NCBI RefSeq assembly: GCF_001969365.1
Contig: NZ_CP019312.1
Location: 1,426,001-1,490,000, forward strand
Direction: 5' to 3'
DNA length: 64,000 nt
Source: Tateyamaria omphalii
GTDB taxonomy: Bacteria > Pseudomonadota > Alphaproteobacteria > Rhodobacterales > Rhodobacteraceae
Made by a program: the position numbers and the translations under genes. Shown in pieces: positions 1 through 8,197 of this stretch (position 1 is the first letter of the stretch; each line of letters starts with the position of its first letter). The notes beneath the pieces were generated by a model. That model was not told the origin of the DNA, did not search any database, and saw only the letters and a program-made list of their open reading frames with translations.

Positions 1-48
1 CCAAGTCTGAATGCGGGACAGTCGGGCGGGATCAAGGGTCAGGGACAT
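1..48 (-). CDS. Possible 5' end of a gene leaving the window
   Basis: Reading leftward from an ATG at 48, the frame stays open to the window edge and gives MSLTLDPARLSRIQTW. This looks like a genuine protein N-terminus, similar in style to class C beta-lactamase-like serine hydrolases, but 16 residues cannot establish a family. It would be divergent from the GST gene at 126, with about 77 bases between them for both promoters. Only the sequence to the left can confirm it. Confidence 0.35.
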   Translation of the reverse strand, partial: MSLTLDPARLSRIQTW

Positions 49-125
49 GTCACCACGATACGGCGCTGTGCGGTCTTGCCAAGGCAAAACGACCCTGCGT
101 AGCATCGGCGCAACGGGAGGACCGG

Positions 126-737
126 ATGCTAACACTTTACTTCGCGCCACGGAGCCGCGCGGTCCGTGTGGCTTGGCTGCTGGACGAGATGGGGCTCGAC
201 TACGACCTTGTGTCCTACGATCTGGGCGATCCGGAGATGCGCAGCGCCGAGTTTCGCACGCAGGTGCACCCGATGGGCCGCGTGCCCGTGCTGGTCGATG
301 ATGATGTGCAAGTCATCGAAAGCGGCGCGATCCTCGAATATCTGCTGACGCGGCACGGCGATGGCCGCTTTCGACCTGCACCAGACAGCGCGGACTACCC
401 CGCTTACCTGCAATGGCTACACTATGCCGAAGGTATGATCATGCCGCAGGTGAACAGTTATATGGTCGAGACGTTCTTTCTGCCGCCTGAACGGCGGTCA
501 GAGGTGCACGCCGCGCGCGCCAAAAAGCTGATCGGTCAGATGCTGGTCCCGGTGGATGCGGCGCTGGACGGGCAGGACTACCTTGCTGGCGATTTTTCAG
601 CGGCTGACATCATGACTGGCTCTGCTGCGATCAGTGCAAAGGGGATCGGGATCGACTTTGGGGGTATGCCCAACCTCGCCGCCTATATGGATCGGCTTGC
701 GCACAGGGCCGCGTATCGTAGCGCGGCAGCGCTGTGA
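126..737 (+). CDS. Glutathione S-transferase family protein
   Basis: A 203-residue cytosolic GST. Residues 1-75 fit the thioredoxin-like N-terminal domain, with the cis-proline region RVPVL (Pro54) and the Glu65-Ser66 pair (IESGAIL) that normally grips the gamma-glutamyl group of glutathione. The rest is the all-helical domain, with an SAADI N-capping box near residue 160. The start is supported by GGGAGG at 115-120. GSTs next to acyl-CoA and hydroxyacid genes often detoxify or isomerise pathway intermediates, but no substrate can be read from the sequence. It stands alone on the plus strand and converges on the ABC operon. Confidence 0.9.
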   Translation: MLTLYFAPRSRAVRVAWLLDEMGLDYDLVSYDLGDPEMRSAEFRTQVHPMGRVPVLVDDDVQVIESGAILEYLLTRHGDGRFRPAPDSADYPAYLQWLHYAEGMIMPQVNSYMVETFFLPPERRSEVHAARAKKLIGQMLVPVDAALDGQDYLAGDFSAADIMTGSAAISAKGIGIDFGGMPNLAAYMDRLAHRAAYRSAAAL

Positions 738-778
738 TCCAAAGGACGCGTGCCGCGACGCGATGTATTTTTGCTGAT

Positions 779-828
779 GAGGGGCGCTGCCCCTCAAACT
801 CCCCGCCGTATTTTCAAAGAGAAGAAGA
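779..828 (+). repeat. Dispersed hairpin/GTATTTT/AGAAGAAG repeat, copy 1
   Basis: A GC-rich inverted repeat (GAGGGGC-gct-GCCCCTC) is followed by AAACTCCCC, then CGTATTTTC and AGAGAAGAAGAT. The copy at 4585-4633 is nearly the same along its whole length. It sits between the convergent GST and LivF-type genes, so here it may also act as a terminator. Confidence 0.75.
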
Positions 829-1530
829 TCAGACTTCAAGCCACTCCTTGCGCACATCATCACGGGCCTTGAGTTCGTCTGGCGTACCCTCGAAAACGAC
901 CTGGCCGTGGCCCATGACATAGACGCGGTGCGCGATGTCGAGGGCGATGGAGAGTTTTTGTTCAACAAGCAGTGTCGCGATGCCCCGCTTCGCGATCTCT
1001 TGCAGCAGTTGGGCCACGCGCTGGACCATCTGCGGGGACAGCCCCTCGGTCGGTTCGTCGATCATCACCAGATCCGGGTCGCCCATGAGCGTGCGGCACA
1101 TGGTCAGCATCTGTTGCTCGCCCCCGGACAGGACCGACGCCTCCACATCGGCCCGGCGGGCAAGGTTTTCGAACATGTCGAACATGTCCTGCATCGACCA
1201 GCGCCCCTGCCCGTCCTTTTGGCCGGGCTTCAGACCCAGGATCAGGTTCTGCCGGGTGGTGAGGCCGGGAAAGATATCGCGGTTTTCCGGTACATACCCG
1301 ATGCCGAGATTTGCGACCTCGTAGGCCTTCTTGCCCGCGATTTCTTGCCCACGGAACTTTACCGATCCGTGCGGTACCACTTCGCCCATCACCGCCTTGC
1401 AGGTGGTGGAGCGTCCGACGCCATTGCGGCCAAGCAAGGCGACAATCTCGCCCTCTGCGATCTGGATATTCACACCCTGTAGAATGTGCGATTTGCCGTA
1501 ATAGGCGTGCAGGTCGGTGACATCAAGCAT
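829..1530 (-). CDS. LivF-family ABC transporter ATPase (Walker A with Arg)
   Basis: A 233-residue ATP-binding subunit of a branched-chain amino acid/amide-type (HAAT) importer and the last gene of the reverse-strand operon. It has the ABC signature LSGGEQQ, the Walker B MIDEPTEGLSP and a switch region ending in LLVEQ. The Walker A loop reads GRNGVGRST: the invariant lysine is arginine (Arg40). Its start overlaps the stop of the LivG-type gene by one base. The LivG partner keeps a normal Walker A, so the transporter could hydrolyse ATP mainly at one site. The substrate is unknown; the flanking catabolic genes suggest a carboxylic acid rather than an amino acid. Confidence 0.92.
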   Translation of the reverse strand: MLDVTDLHAYYGKSHILQGVNIQIAEGEIVALLGRNGVGRSTTCKAVMGEVVPHGSVKFRGQEIAGKKAYEVANLGIGYVPENRDIFPGLTTRQNLILGLKPGQKDGQGRWSMQDMFDMFENLARRADVEASVLSGGEQQMLTMCRTLMGDPDLVMIDEPTEGLSPQMVQRVAQLLQEIAKRGIATLLVEQKLSIALDIAHRVYVMGHGQVVFEGTPDELKARDDVRKEWLEV

Positions 1531-2285
1531 CAGTGATCCTCCAATGCTTCGCCAAGATAGGCTTCCTGAACCTTGGGATTTGCGCGCACCGCTTCCGGTG
1601 TGCCCGTCGCAATGATTTCACCATAGACCAGCACACTGATCTGGTCGGCGAGGCCAAAGACGACGCCCATGTCGTGCTCTACCATGACCAGCGTTTTCCC
1701 CTCCGTCACCGTGCGGATCAGATCGACAATATAGTCTGTTTCGGAATGGCTCATCCCTGCGGTTGGTTCATCGAGCATGATGACATCGGCACCCCCTGCG
1801 ATGGTGATCCCGATCTCGAGCGCGCGTTGTTCGGCATAGCTGAGCACACCGGCGGGCAGATTGCGCCGGGCCGTCAGGTTGATCTGGTCGAGGATGTCGT
1901 CTGTGCCTTCGGTCAGCGCGCGGGAGCGGCCCACCATGGACCAGAAATTGTAGCGATAGCCCATCGACCACAGCAGCGAGCAGCGGACGTTTTCGAATAC
2001 GGTCATCTTGGGGAAGATGTTGGTGATCTGAAAGCTGCGGGAAAGGCCCATGCGGTTGATCTGGAACGGGGCCTTGCCCGCCAGGTCTTGTCCATGCAGC
2101 CGGATGGCGCCTTCGGTCTGGGGAAAGCGGCCCGTGATCAGGTTGAAGAGGGTCGATTTGCCAGCCCCGTTGGGTCCGATGATCGCGTGGCGTTCGCCCT
2201 TGCCTATGCTCAGATCAACGCCGCGGATGATCTCTGTCTTGCCAAAGGACTTCTTCAGCCCGTCGAGTTCCAGCGCAGCGCTCAT
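1530..2285 (-). CDS. LivG-family ABC transporter ATPase
   Basis: A 251-residue ATP-binding subunit pairing with the preceding LivF-type protein. Walker A is GPNGAGKST, Walker B is VIMLDEPTAGMS, and the signature is LSYAEQ, a variant normal for LivG proteins. It works at the cytoplasmic face of the inner membrane to drive uptake. It overlaps the upstream permease gene by four bases (ATGA), so the two are translationally coupled. Confidence 0.94.
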   Translation of the reverse strand: MSAALELDGLKKSFGKTEIIRGVDLSIGKGERHAIIGPNGAGKSTLFNLITGRFPQTEGAIRLHGQDLAGKAPFQINRMGLSRSFQITNIFPKMTVFENVRCSLLWSMGYRYNFWSMVGRSRALTEGTDDILDQINLTARRNLPAGVLSYAEQRALEIGITIAGGADVIMLDEPTAGMSHSETDYIVDLIRTVTEGKTLVMVEHDMGVVFGLADQISVLVYGEIIATGTPEAVRANPKVQEAYLGEALEDH

Positions 2286-3580
2286 CGGGTGGCTCCGTCC
2301 GGTGTATTGGCCTCACCCCAAGCCTCGGCCAGGGCCGGTGCGGTGGCCCGCGCGACGCCGAAACCGATCAATGTGACGGCAGTGGCAAGGATCCAAGGCA
2401 GTACCGTATGGCTGTCGAAGGTCGTCCAGTAGATTGTCATCTCGTGATCACCCGTGCTGGCATGGCGCGCGTGAAACGTCATTTCGATCAGTGCCGCGGC
2501 GCCCAAGCATCCCAGCGCACCAGATCCCAGCGTCTTGAGATAGGGCACGCCGAGACGGTTCAACTTGCCCAAGCGCATCGCGGGCACATGCATCATGATC
2601 AGCCCCGCGAGGCCGCCGGGGAAGAACATGACCGTCACCACAAAGACGATGCCGAGGTAGAAGCCCCACAACTCGGTCTGCAGGCTCAGCACGGTTTGCA
2701 CCAGGGTGAACACGATGGCCCCGAGGATGGGGCCAAAGAAAAAGCCGACGCCGCCCAAGAAGGTCGCGAGCAGGATCAGCCCGGACTGGGTTGTGTTCAG
2801 GTTCTCTTCGGTCAGGATTTCATAGTTGATTGCAAAAAGCGCGCCTGCGACCCCTGCGAAAAAGCCGGAGGCAACGAAAGAGAAGAAGCGGACCCAGCGT
2901 GCGGAATAGCCCAGGAACTCGGCCCGTTCGGGGTTGTCGCGCACGGCATTTGCCATGCGGCCCAGCGGGGTGCGCGAGTAGAGATACATGAGTGCGGCCG
3001 AGATCAGGAGCCAGACCGCGATCAGGTAATAAACCTCGATCTGTTGCAGGAACTCGACGCCGAAGAACGGCATGCCATAGGTGCGGTCGCCCGAAATGCC
3101 TTCCTCTCCGCCGAAGAAGGCGACGATGATGACGGAACAGGCGGCGATCAACTCGCCCACGCCGAGCGAGATCATGGCGAAGACCGTGCCTGCCTTGCGC
3201 GTGGAAAAGGCACCCACGATGGTGGCGAGCCCCATGCCCATCAGCCCGCCGAAGACCGGGAGGAGCGGAAGTGGGATCTGCGCAAAGAAGTCATCCATGT
3301 TCATAATGTGGACACAGGCGAAGCCGCCCACCCCGGCATAGACCGCGTGGCCGAAGCTGAGCATGCCCCCCTGCCCCAGCAGCATGTTGTACGCCAACGC
3401 GAAGATGATGGTGATCGCCATCTGGTTCATGATGGTGATGGCGGAATTGGCGGTGAAGATGAACGGCAGGACCATCAGCAGGGCCGCTGCCAACACCCAT
3501 GGGATCAGCGGCAGCGCCATGGACCCTGTGCGCATCCGCTGGGCAGGTTTGGTCGTGTCGGTGGTGAGCTGATCGGTCAT
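2282..3580 (-). CDS. LivM-family ABC transporter permease, C-terminally extended
   Basis: A 432-residue inner-membrane permease. The first 330 residues contain the usual hydrophobic segments and LivM motifs (AYNMLLGQGGMLSFGHA; TPLGRMANAVRDNPERAEFLG; FLGGVGFFFGPILGA). Family members are usually near 320-360 residues. Here the C-terminus carries about 100 more, with one or two extra membrane segments (an LGSGALGCLGAAALIEM region and an LPWILATAVTLIGFGVA region). It overlaps its neighbours by four bases on both sides, as expected for an operon making one complex. Confidence 0.93.
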   Translation of the reverse strand: MTDQLTTDTTKPAQRMRTGSMALPLIPWVLAAALLMVLPFIFTANSAITIMNQMAITIIFALAYNMLLGQGGMLSFGHAVYAGVGGFACVHIMNMDDFFAQIPLPLLPVFGGLMGMGLATIVGAFSTRKAGTVFAMISLGVGELIAACSVIIVAFFGGEEGISGDRTYGMPFFGVEFLQQIEVYYLIAVWLLISAALMYLYSRTPLGRMANAVRDNPERAEFLGYSARWVRFFSFVASGFFAGVAGALFAINYEILTEENLNTTQSGLILLATFLGGVGFFFGPILGAIVFTLVQTVLSLQTELWGFYLGIVFVVTVMFFPGGLAGLIMMHVPAMRLGKLNRLGVPYLKTLGSGALGCLGAAALIEMTFHARHASTGDHEMTIYWTTFDSHTVLPWILATAVTLIGFGVARATAPALAEAWGEANTPDGATR

Positions 3581-4533
3581 GCGTCACGCTTTCCAAAAAG
3601 GCCATAGGGCCGGAAGATCAGGATGAGGACCATCAGTATGTAAGGCAGGATATCTGCAATCTGAGGGCTGGTAATGGACCACAAGTCACGCCACGCGCTG
3701 TCCCAGATCGGTTCCGGCTTGGTAAAGCCCAGCGAGGTCAGCAGATCCTCCATCCGCAGGTTGTAGGCTTTGGAAAAGGTGGTGATCCAGCCGATCAGGA
3801 GGGACGCGACCAGCGCACCCCATAAGCTGCCCAAGCCCCCGATGACGATCGTGACAAATACGATGGAGCCGAGGACGAAGGCCATGCCCGGGAACGTGCC
3901 CAGAACAGGCCCTGCGATGACCCCCGCGACACCGGCCAAGGCGGTGCCCACCCCAAAGACGCCCATAAAGATCAACGGCACGTTATGGCCCAGGGCTTCG
4001 ACCGTTTTCGGATATGTGAGGGCGGCCTGGATGATCATCCCCACCCGCGTGCGCGTCAGCACGTAGAGCAGCCCGATGAAGATCGCGATCGAGATGAAGA
4101 TCATGAAGATCTTGTAGGCCGGGATCGAATTGCCCGCGATGGAGAAGGCGGTGAATTGCAGGATCTCGGGCGTGGCATAGGGCATCTGGTTCTTGCCCCA
4201 GATGAACTGCACCACCTCCTCGATCAGCAGCGCGAGGCCGAAGGTGAAGATCAGTTCGGGCACGTGGCCATACTGGTGCACGCGCCTAAGGCCGTAGCGT
4301 TCGACCCCGGCCCCGAGCACGCCAACAACGAGGGGCGCGATCAGAAGGCCCATCCAGAAGCCCAGATACAGGCTGATCTGGAAGGCGAAATACGCACCGA
4401 GCATGTAAAAACTGGCGTGGGCAAAGTTCAGCACGCCCATCATGGAAAAGATGAGCGTCAGCCCTGCCGACAGCATGAACAGCAAGAGGCCAGTCACAAG
4501 TCCGTCGATGAGATTGACGAGGATGAGGTCCAT
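3577..4533 (-). CDS. LivH-family ABC transporter permease
   Basis: A 318-residue inner-membrane permease, counting from the ATG at 4533. A TTG at 4548 would add five residues (MDHAD) and is less likely. It shows LivH features: an N-terminal FMLSAGLTLIFSMMGVLNFAH segment, the TRTRVGMIIQAAL cytoplasmic loop, and a GGLGSLWGALVASLLIG stretch before the last helices. It forms the heterodimeric channel with the LivM-type protein and overlaps that gene by four bases. The 137-base gap to the binding-protein gene contains a copy of the dispersed repeat. Confidence 0.93.
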   Translation of the reverse strand: MDLILVNLIDGLVTGLLLFMLSAGLTLIFSMMGVLNFAHASFYMLGAYFAFQISLYLGFWMGLLIAPLVVGVLGAGVERYGLRRVHQYGHVPELIFTFGLALLIEEVVQFIWGKNQMPYATPEILQFTAFSIAGNSIPAYKIFMIFISIAIFIGLLYVLTRTRVGMIIQAALTYPKTVEALGHNVPLIFMGVFGVGTALAGVAGVIAGPVLGTFPGMAFVLGSIVFVTIVIGGLGSLWGALVASLLIGWITTFSKAYNLRMEDLLTSLGFTKPEPIWDSAWRDLWSITSPQIADILPYILMVLILIFRPYGLFGKRDA

Positions 4534-4584
4534 ATCAGCGTGATCCAAATGCCGCTTGCGCGACGCGATTCAAGTTTTGGGAAT

Positions 4585-4633
4585 GAGGGGTTTCACCCCT
4601 CAAACTCCCCACCGTATTTGCAAAGAGAAGAAG
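4585..4633 (+). repeat. Dispersed hairpin/GTATTTT/AGAAGAAG repeat, copy 2
   Basis: GAGGGG-tttca-CCCCTC is followed by AAACTCCCCACCGTATTTG and CAAAGAGAAGAAG, matching copy 1 almost base for base. It lies between the binding-protein gene and the permease genes and is oriented against them. Its hairpin could stabilise or attenuate the transcript so that the binding protein is made in excess. Confidence 0.75.
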
Positions 4634-4670
4634 CACGGGGACGCGCAATGGCCCCGTGCTTTGTTCCACG

Positions 4671-5912
4671 TCAGGGGCGACGCATCTTGCAGCTTGTGGG
4701 ACTGTCGGCGGCGGCCATCTCGACTGTCTTGACCACCTTCACGCCGAAACCGGAATTGTCATGGTCATGCACAACATCGCTGGTGTGCTCCATGATGTGC
4801 ACGTTCTGGATCAACTGGTGGTCTTCCTCGCGCATCATGAGGTTGCCGCCCCAGAGGCTTTCGTGCTCCATCCCGGCAAGCGCATAGGCCACCGGCACCA
4901 CGTCATCTGCCGTGCCGGCCTCATTAATCGCCTTGGCCAGCATTTCGATCACATTGGTGATGCGCGCCTGGCTCAGGTTGCCATCCGGATACTTGGCCTT
5001 GAACGCCTGGATGTATTCTGACGCCCGGTCGTTTGGCGGCGGGTTCAATTGCCCTTCGGCCACCAGACGCAGGCTGCCGACGCCAGCATCACCGAAGGCC
5101 GCGGTGATCCCGTCGGCGGCGGCGTAATAGGTGTAGATCGGTCCGGTAAATCCGTTTTCCAGCACCGATTTGCCTAAGCCCACCATGTCAGCACCCCAGT
5201 TGCCTGTGATGACTGCATCCGCTTCGGATGCAACGATCTTGCGGCTGTAGGGGGTGAAATCCTTGACCTTGCCGATGGGGTGCAATTCGTTCCCGACAAT
5301 CTCGATCTCGGGTGCCTTTTCTCCAAGATAGCGCACCGCAGCCGCCGCCACGGCTTTACCAAAGCTGTAGTCCTGCCCGATGATATAGACCTTTTCGATC
5401 TCATCATTGGTGACGATGCTGTCGGTCAGCGCATCCATCTTGATGTCGGCATTGGCGTCGAAGCGGAAGTGCCAGAAGTTGCACTTGTCATTGGTCAGCG
5501 CCGGATCGACGGCGGAGTAGTTCAGGAACAGCACCCGGTCGTCCGGATTGCGGCGGTTGTGCTTGTTGATGGCCTCAGTCAGCGCATTGGCCACGCCGGA
5601 CGAATTGCCCTGCGCGATGTAGCGAATGCCCTGATCAATGGCGACCTGCAGTTGGATCAACGATTCCTTCGGGCTGATCTTGTTGTCGAACGCGACGATC
5701 TCGAACATGTCGCCGTCCAGTACCCCACCCTGCTTGTTCACAAGCTCTTCGGCTGCGAATTCATACTGGTGCAGCCCGTTGGTGCCGGTACCCGCGAACG
5801 GGCCACTCAAGGGGTCAATGAAAGCAATCTTGACCGTGTCAGCCCCAGCGGCAAAGGCACTGGCGGCCAGGGTCAGGGCTGTCGTCAGCCCCAGCATTGT
5901 TGTGGTGCGCAT
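4671..5912 (-). CDS. Periplasmic substrate-binding protein of the LivK family
   Basis: A 413-residue exported receptor for the adjacent ABC importer. The signal peptide is about residues 1-24, ending ASAFAAGA. The mature part begins VKIAFIDPLSGPFAGTG, the standard opening of type I periplasmic binding proteins, and continues with QGNSSGVANAL and DYSFGK motifs around the ligand cleft. The C-terminus (EMAAADSPTSCKMRRP) is longer than usual. The start follows a strong AGGGAGG site. The 182-base leader holds a perfect palindrome and a second inverted repeat, so this is probably where the importer operon starts. Confidence 0.93.
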   Translation of the reverse strand: MRTTTMLGLTTALTLAASAFAAGADTVKIAFIDPLSGPFAGTGTNGLHQYEFAAEELVNKQGGVLDGDMFEIVAFDNKISPKESLIQLQVAIDQGIRYIAQGNSSGVANALTEAINKHNRRNPDDRVLFLNYSAVDPALTNDKCNFWHFRFDANADIKMDALTDSIVTNDEIEKVYIIGQDYSFGKAVAAAAVRYLGEKAPEIEIVGNELHPIGKVKDFTPYSRKIVASEADAVITGNWGADMVGLGKSVLENGFTGPIYTYYAAADGITAAFGDAGVGSLRLVAEGQLNPPPNDRASEYIQAFKAKYPDGNLSQARITNVIEMLAKAINEAGTADDVVPVAYALAGMEHESLWGGNLMMREEDHQLIQNVHIMEHTSDVVHDHDNSGFGVKVVKTVEMAAADSPTSCKMRRP

Positions 5913-6025
5913 GATGTTCCTCCCTAGAACGCGATCCGCATCGCTGCCTCTATCGGGCCAGTTTGCGACGCGGGATAGGTCCAGCGTTGCACAGGTGCAG
6001 GATAAGTCAAGCGTCTAGGTTGAAT

Positions 6026-6051
6026 CTGTCTCTCCGCAAAGACCGAGACAG
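6026..6051. promoter_or_regulatory. Inverted repeat CTGTCTC-N12-GAGACAG
   Basis: Seven-base arms, perfectly complementary, with a 12-base spacer, lying 114-139 bases upstream of the binding-protein start. It could be a regulator site or a leader hairpin. There is no U-tract, so it is not an obvious terminator. Confidence 0.4.
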
Positions 6052-6057
6052 CTATAT

Positions 6058-6074
6058 TTCATGTGTCACATGAA
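6058..6074. promoter_or_regulatory. Perfect 17-bp palindrome, likely operator
   Basis: TTCATGTG-T-CACATGAA is a perfect inverted repeat with 8-base arms and a single central base. It lies in the gap between the phosphotransferase stop and the binding-protein start and is followed by AT-rich sequence. Such an odd-length, fully symmetric site is typical of a dimeric repressor (for example TetR, GntR or MarR type). No regulator gene adjoins it, so the binder is unknown. Confidence 0.55.
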
Positions 6075-6094
6075 TTAACGTCCATAAGACGATG

Positions 6095-7123
6095 CTAACT
6101 ATCACTTTTTAGTGCGTTTAGCCCGTTCTCGGCAAAGACCGGAACAAAGACCCCAAGCTGCATCGCACGCTTTGGATTTGACGCGTTGCCGTCCATGGCC
6201 CGTTTCAGCACACCCTGAATGATCGCGCCCATGCGGAAAAAGCAGAACGCCACGAAAAAACCGAACCGGTCCACGCGCTGTAATCCGCGTCGTCGGCAAT
6301 ATTCCGCTACAAAGTCCGCGTCCGATGGCAGACCAAGGGCCGCGCGATCCACCCCCATCAATCCACGCCCTTCGGTACCTGCCGGCAATTGCCACTGCAT
6401 GATGACCGAGGCCAGATCGGCATAAGGATGCCCTATCGTGCTGAGTTCCCAATCGAGTACGGCAAGGCAATTGGTGCCATCTGCCTCGAAAATCATATTG
6501 TCGATCCGGTAGTCGCCATGCACCAGCGTACGTTGCCCATCATCCTCCGGCATGTCGGCGGCCAGCCGTTCGATAAGCCGGTTCATCGCCGGGATGTCCT
6601 GCGTTTCCGAGGCGCGGTATTGCTTGGTCCATCGCGCCACTTGCCGTTCCAGATAGTGGCCGGGTGGTCCGTAATCGCCAAGGCCCACCGCATCCACATC
6701 CACATCATGCAGGGCCGCCAAAACACGGTTCATGTCTGCAATGACGGCGGTCCGATCCGCGTTCGACAGCCCCTCCATCGTCGGTTCGTTGAAGTTCCGG
6801 CCCTGCACATGATCCATGACATAAAAATCCGACCCGATGACCGACGGATCCTCGCACAGAACATGCATTCTGGCGACGGGCACATCCGATCCGGCAAGTG
6901 CCTTTTGCACCCGAAACTCGCGGTCGACGGCGTGGGCGGATTTAAGCAACTGCCCCGGCGGCTTGCGGCGCAGTACATAATTGCCTGCACCGGTTTCCAA
7001 AAGGAAGGTCGGGTTGGACTGACCGCCAGTGAATTTCGTGGCAGAGACTGGCCCGTCAAATCCGGGCAATCTGCCCTGCAGGTATTGTGCGACGGCGTCG
7101 GTATCGAGCGTTTGTGTGTCCAT
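6095..7123 (-). CDS. Phosphotransferase family protein (ACAD10/APH type)
   Basis: A 342-residue aminoglycoside-phosphotransferase-fold kinase. The kinase core is visible: the nucleotide-binding FTGGQSNPTFLLET strand and lysine-bearing region, the catalytic HGDYRIDN loop and the metal-binding LDWELSTIGHP motif. Proteins of this group are linked to acyl-CoA dehydrogenases; ACAD10/11 phosphorylate 4-hydroxyacyl-CoAs so that the hydroxyl can be removed. The ATG at 7123 is preferred because the open frame upstream only overlaps the end of the next gene. Two bases separate it from the nitronate-monooxygenase-like gene, so they form an operon. Confidence 0.88.
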   Translation of the reverse strand: MDTQTLDTDAVAQYLQGRLPGFDGPVSATKFTGGQSNPTFLLETGAGNYVLRRKPPGQLLKSAHAVDREFRVQKALAGSDVPVARMHVLCEDPSVIGSDFYVMDHVQGRNFNEPTMEGLSNADRTAVIADMNRVLAALHDVDVDAVGLGDYGPPGHYLERQVARWTKQYRASETQDIPAMNRLIERLAADMPEDDGQRTLVHGDYRIDNMIFEADGTNCLAVLDWELSTIGHPYADLASVIMQWQLPAGTEGRGLMGVDRAALGLPSDADFVAEYCRRRGLQRVDRFGFFVAFCFFRMGAIIQGVLKRAMDGNASNPKRAMQLGVFVPVFAENGLNALKSDS

Positions 7124-7125
7124 GT

Positions 7126-8130
7126 CTACCCTTGGAAATCCTGCGCCAGTCTGGCGCCCGCGGCAGCGTATTCCTCGGCCATGCGGTCCACGATGGCACC
7201 CGCCGACCCGACGGATTTGACCGCGCCAATCCCCTGCCCGGCGCCCCAGATGCTCTTCCACGCCTTGGGCTTGGACGACCCGGAGGAGAAATTCATTGAC
7301 GAGGCGTCCGCTACCGGCAGGTTGTCGGGATCCATGCCCGCCGCCTCAACCGGTCCGCGCAGGTAATTGCCCCAGACACCCGTAAAGAGCGATGAATAGA
7401 CGATGTCCTCCGCCCCGCTGTCCACGATCATCTCCTTGTAGCCTTGCACCGCGTTTGCCTCGTCCGTCGCGATAAAGGGCGAGCCGACATAGCCGAAATC
7501 GGCACCCATCGCGCGGGCGGCAAGCAACGCCTCACCCGTGGCAATGGCACCGGACAGCGCCAGCGGGCCGTCGAACCATTCCCGAATCTCGCGGATCAGG
7601 GCAAAGGGGGATTGTTGGCCTGCGTGGCCTCCCGCCCCTGCGGCCACGGCGACCAGACCATCGGCACCCTTGGACATAGCCTTGCGCGCGAAGGTGTTGT
7701 TGATGATGTCGTGCAGGACAACCCCGCCGCAGGAATGCGCCGCCTCGTTCACCTCGACCCGCGCGCCCAGCGACGTGATCCAGATCGGCACCTTGTGACG
7801 GACGCAGATCTCCAGATCCCGATCGAGCCGTGCATTGGACCTGTGCACGATCTGGTTCACGGCGAAGGGGGCCGCCGGGCGGTCGGGATGCGCCTGGTTG
7901 TGACGATCCAGTTCTTCGGAAATCTGTGTCAGCCACGCATCCAGAAGCGGCGGCTCGCCCTCTGCCTCGCGCGCATTCAGCGCCGGAAAGGACCCAACAA
8001 TGCCCGCCTTGCACTGGGCAATCACCAGGTCCGGCACCGAAATGATGAACAAAGGTGCTGCAATCATCGGAATGCGCAGCCCCTGCAAGGCCGCTGGCAA
8101 CCGTGTCTCAGCCATCACATCTCGCGCCAC
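7126..8130 (-). CDS. Nitronate monooxygenase (2-nitropropane dioxygenase) family protein
   Basis: A 334-residue FMN TIM-barrel enzyme. Visible features are the N-terminal PMIAAPLFIIS strand, VNQIVH, the flavin-phosphate loop region AVAAGAGGHAGQ and GAIATGEALLAARAMGADFGYVGSPF. The start is either a GTG at 8130, which has GGAAGGA at a good distance, or the ATG at 8115 five codons in. Annotated members oxidise alkyl nitronates, but many homologues in beta-oxidation-like clusters have other roles, including enoyl-reductase-like chemistry. Its place between a thiolase and a phosphotransferase favours acyl-CoA metabolism. Confidence 0.88.
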   Translation of the reverse strand: MARDVMAETRLPAALQGLRIPMIAAPLFIISVPDLVIAQCKAGIVGSFPALNAREAEGEPPLLDAWLTQISEELDRHNQAHPDRPAAPFAVNQIVHRSNARLDRDLEICVRHKVPIWITSLGARVEVNEAAHSCGGVVLHDIINNTFARKAMSKGADGLVAVAAGAGGHAGQQSPFALIREIREWFDGPLALSGAIATGEALLAARAMGADFGYVGSPFIATDEANAVQGYKEMIVDSGAEDIVYSSLFTGVWGNYLRGPVEAAGMDPDNLPVADASSMNFSSGSSKPKAWKSIWGAGQGIGAVKSVGSAGAIVDRMAEEYAAAGARLAQDFQG

Positions 8131-8197
8131 AGGTCCATCCTTCCCTCTTTCAAAACTTCCCTGCCGGAGGCGCCCGCAGGCTCAACCCGCGCCACGC

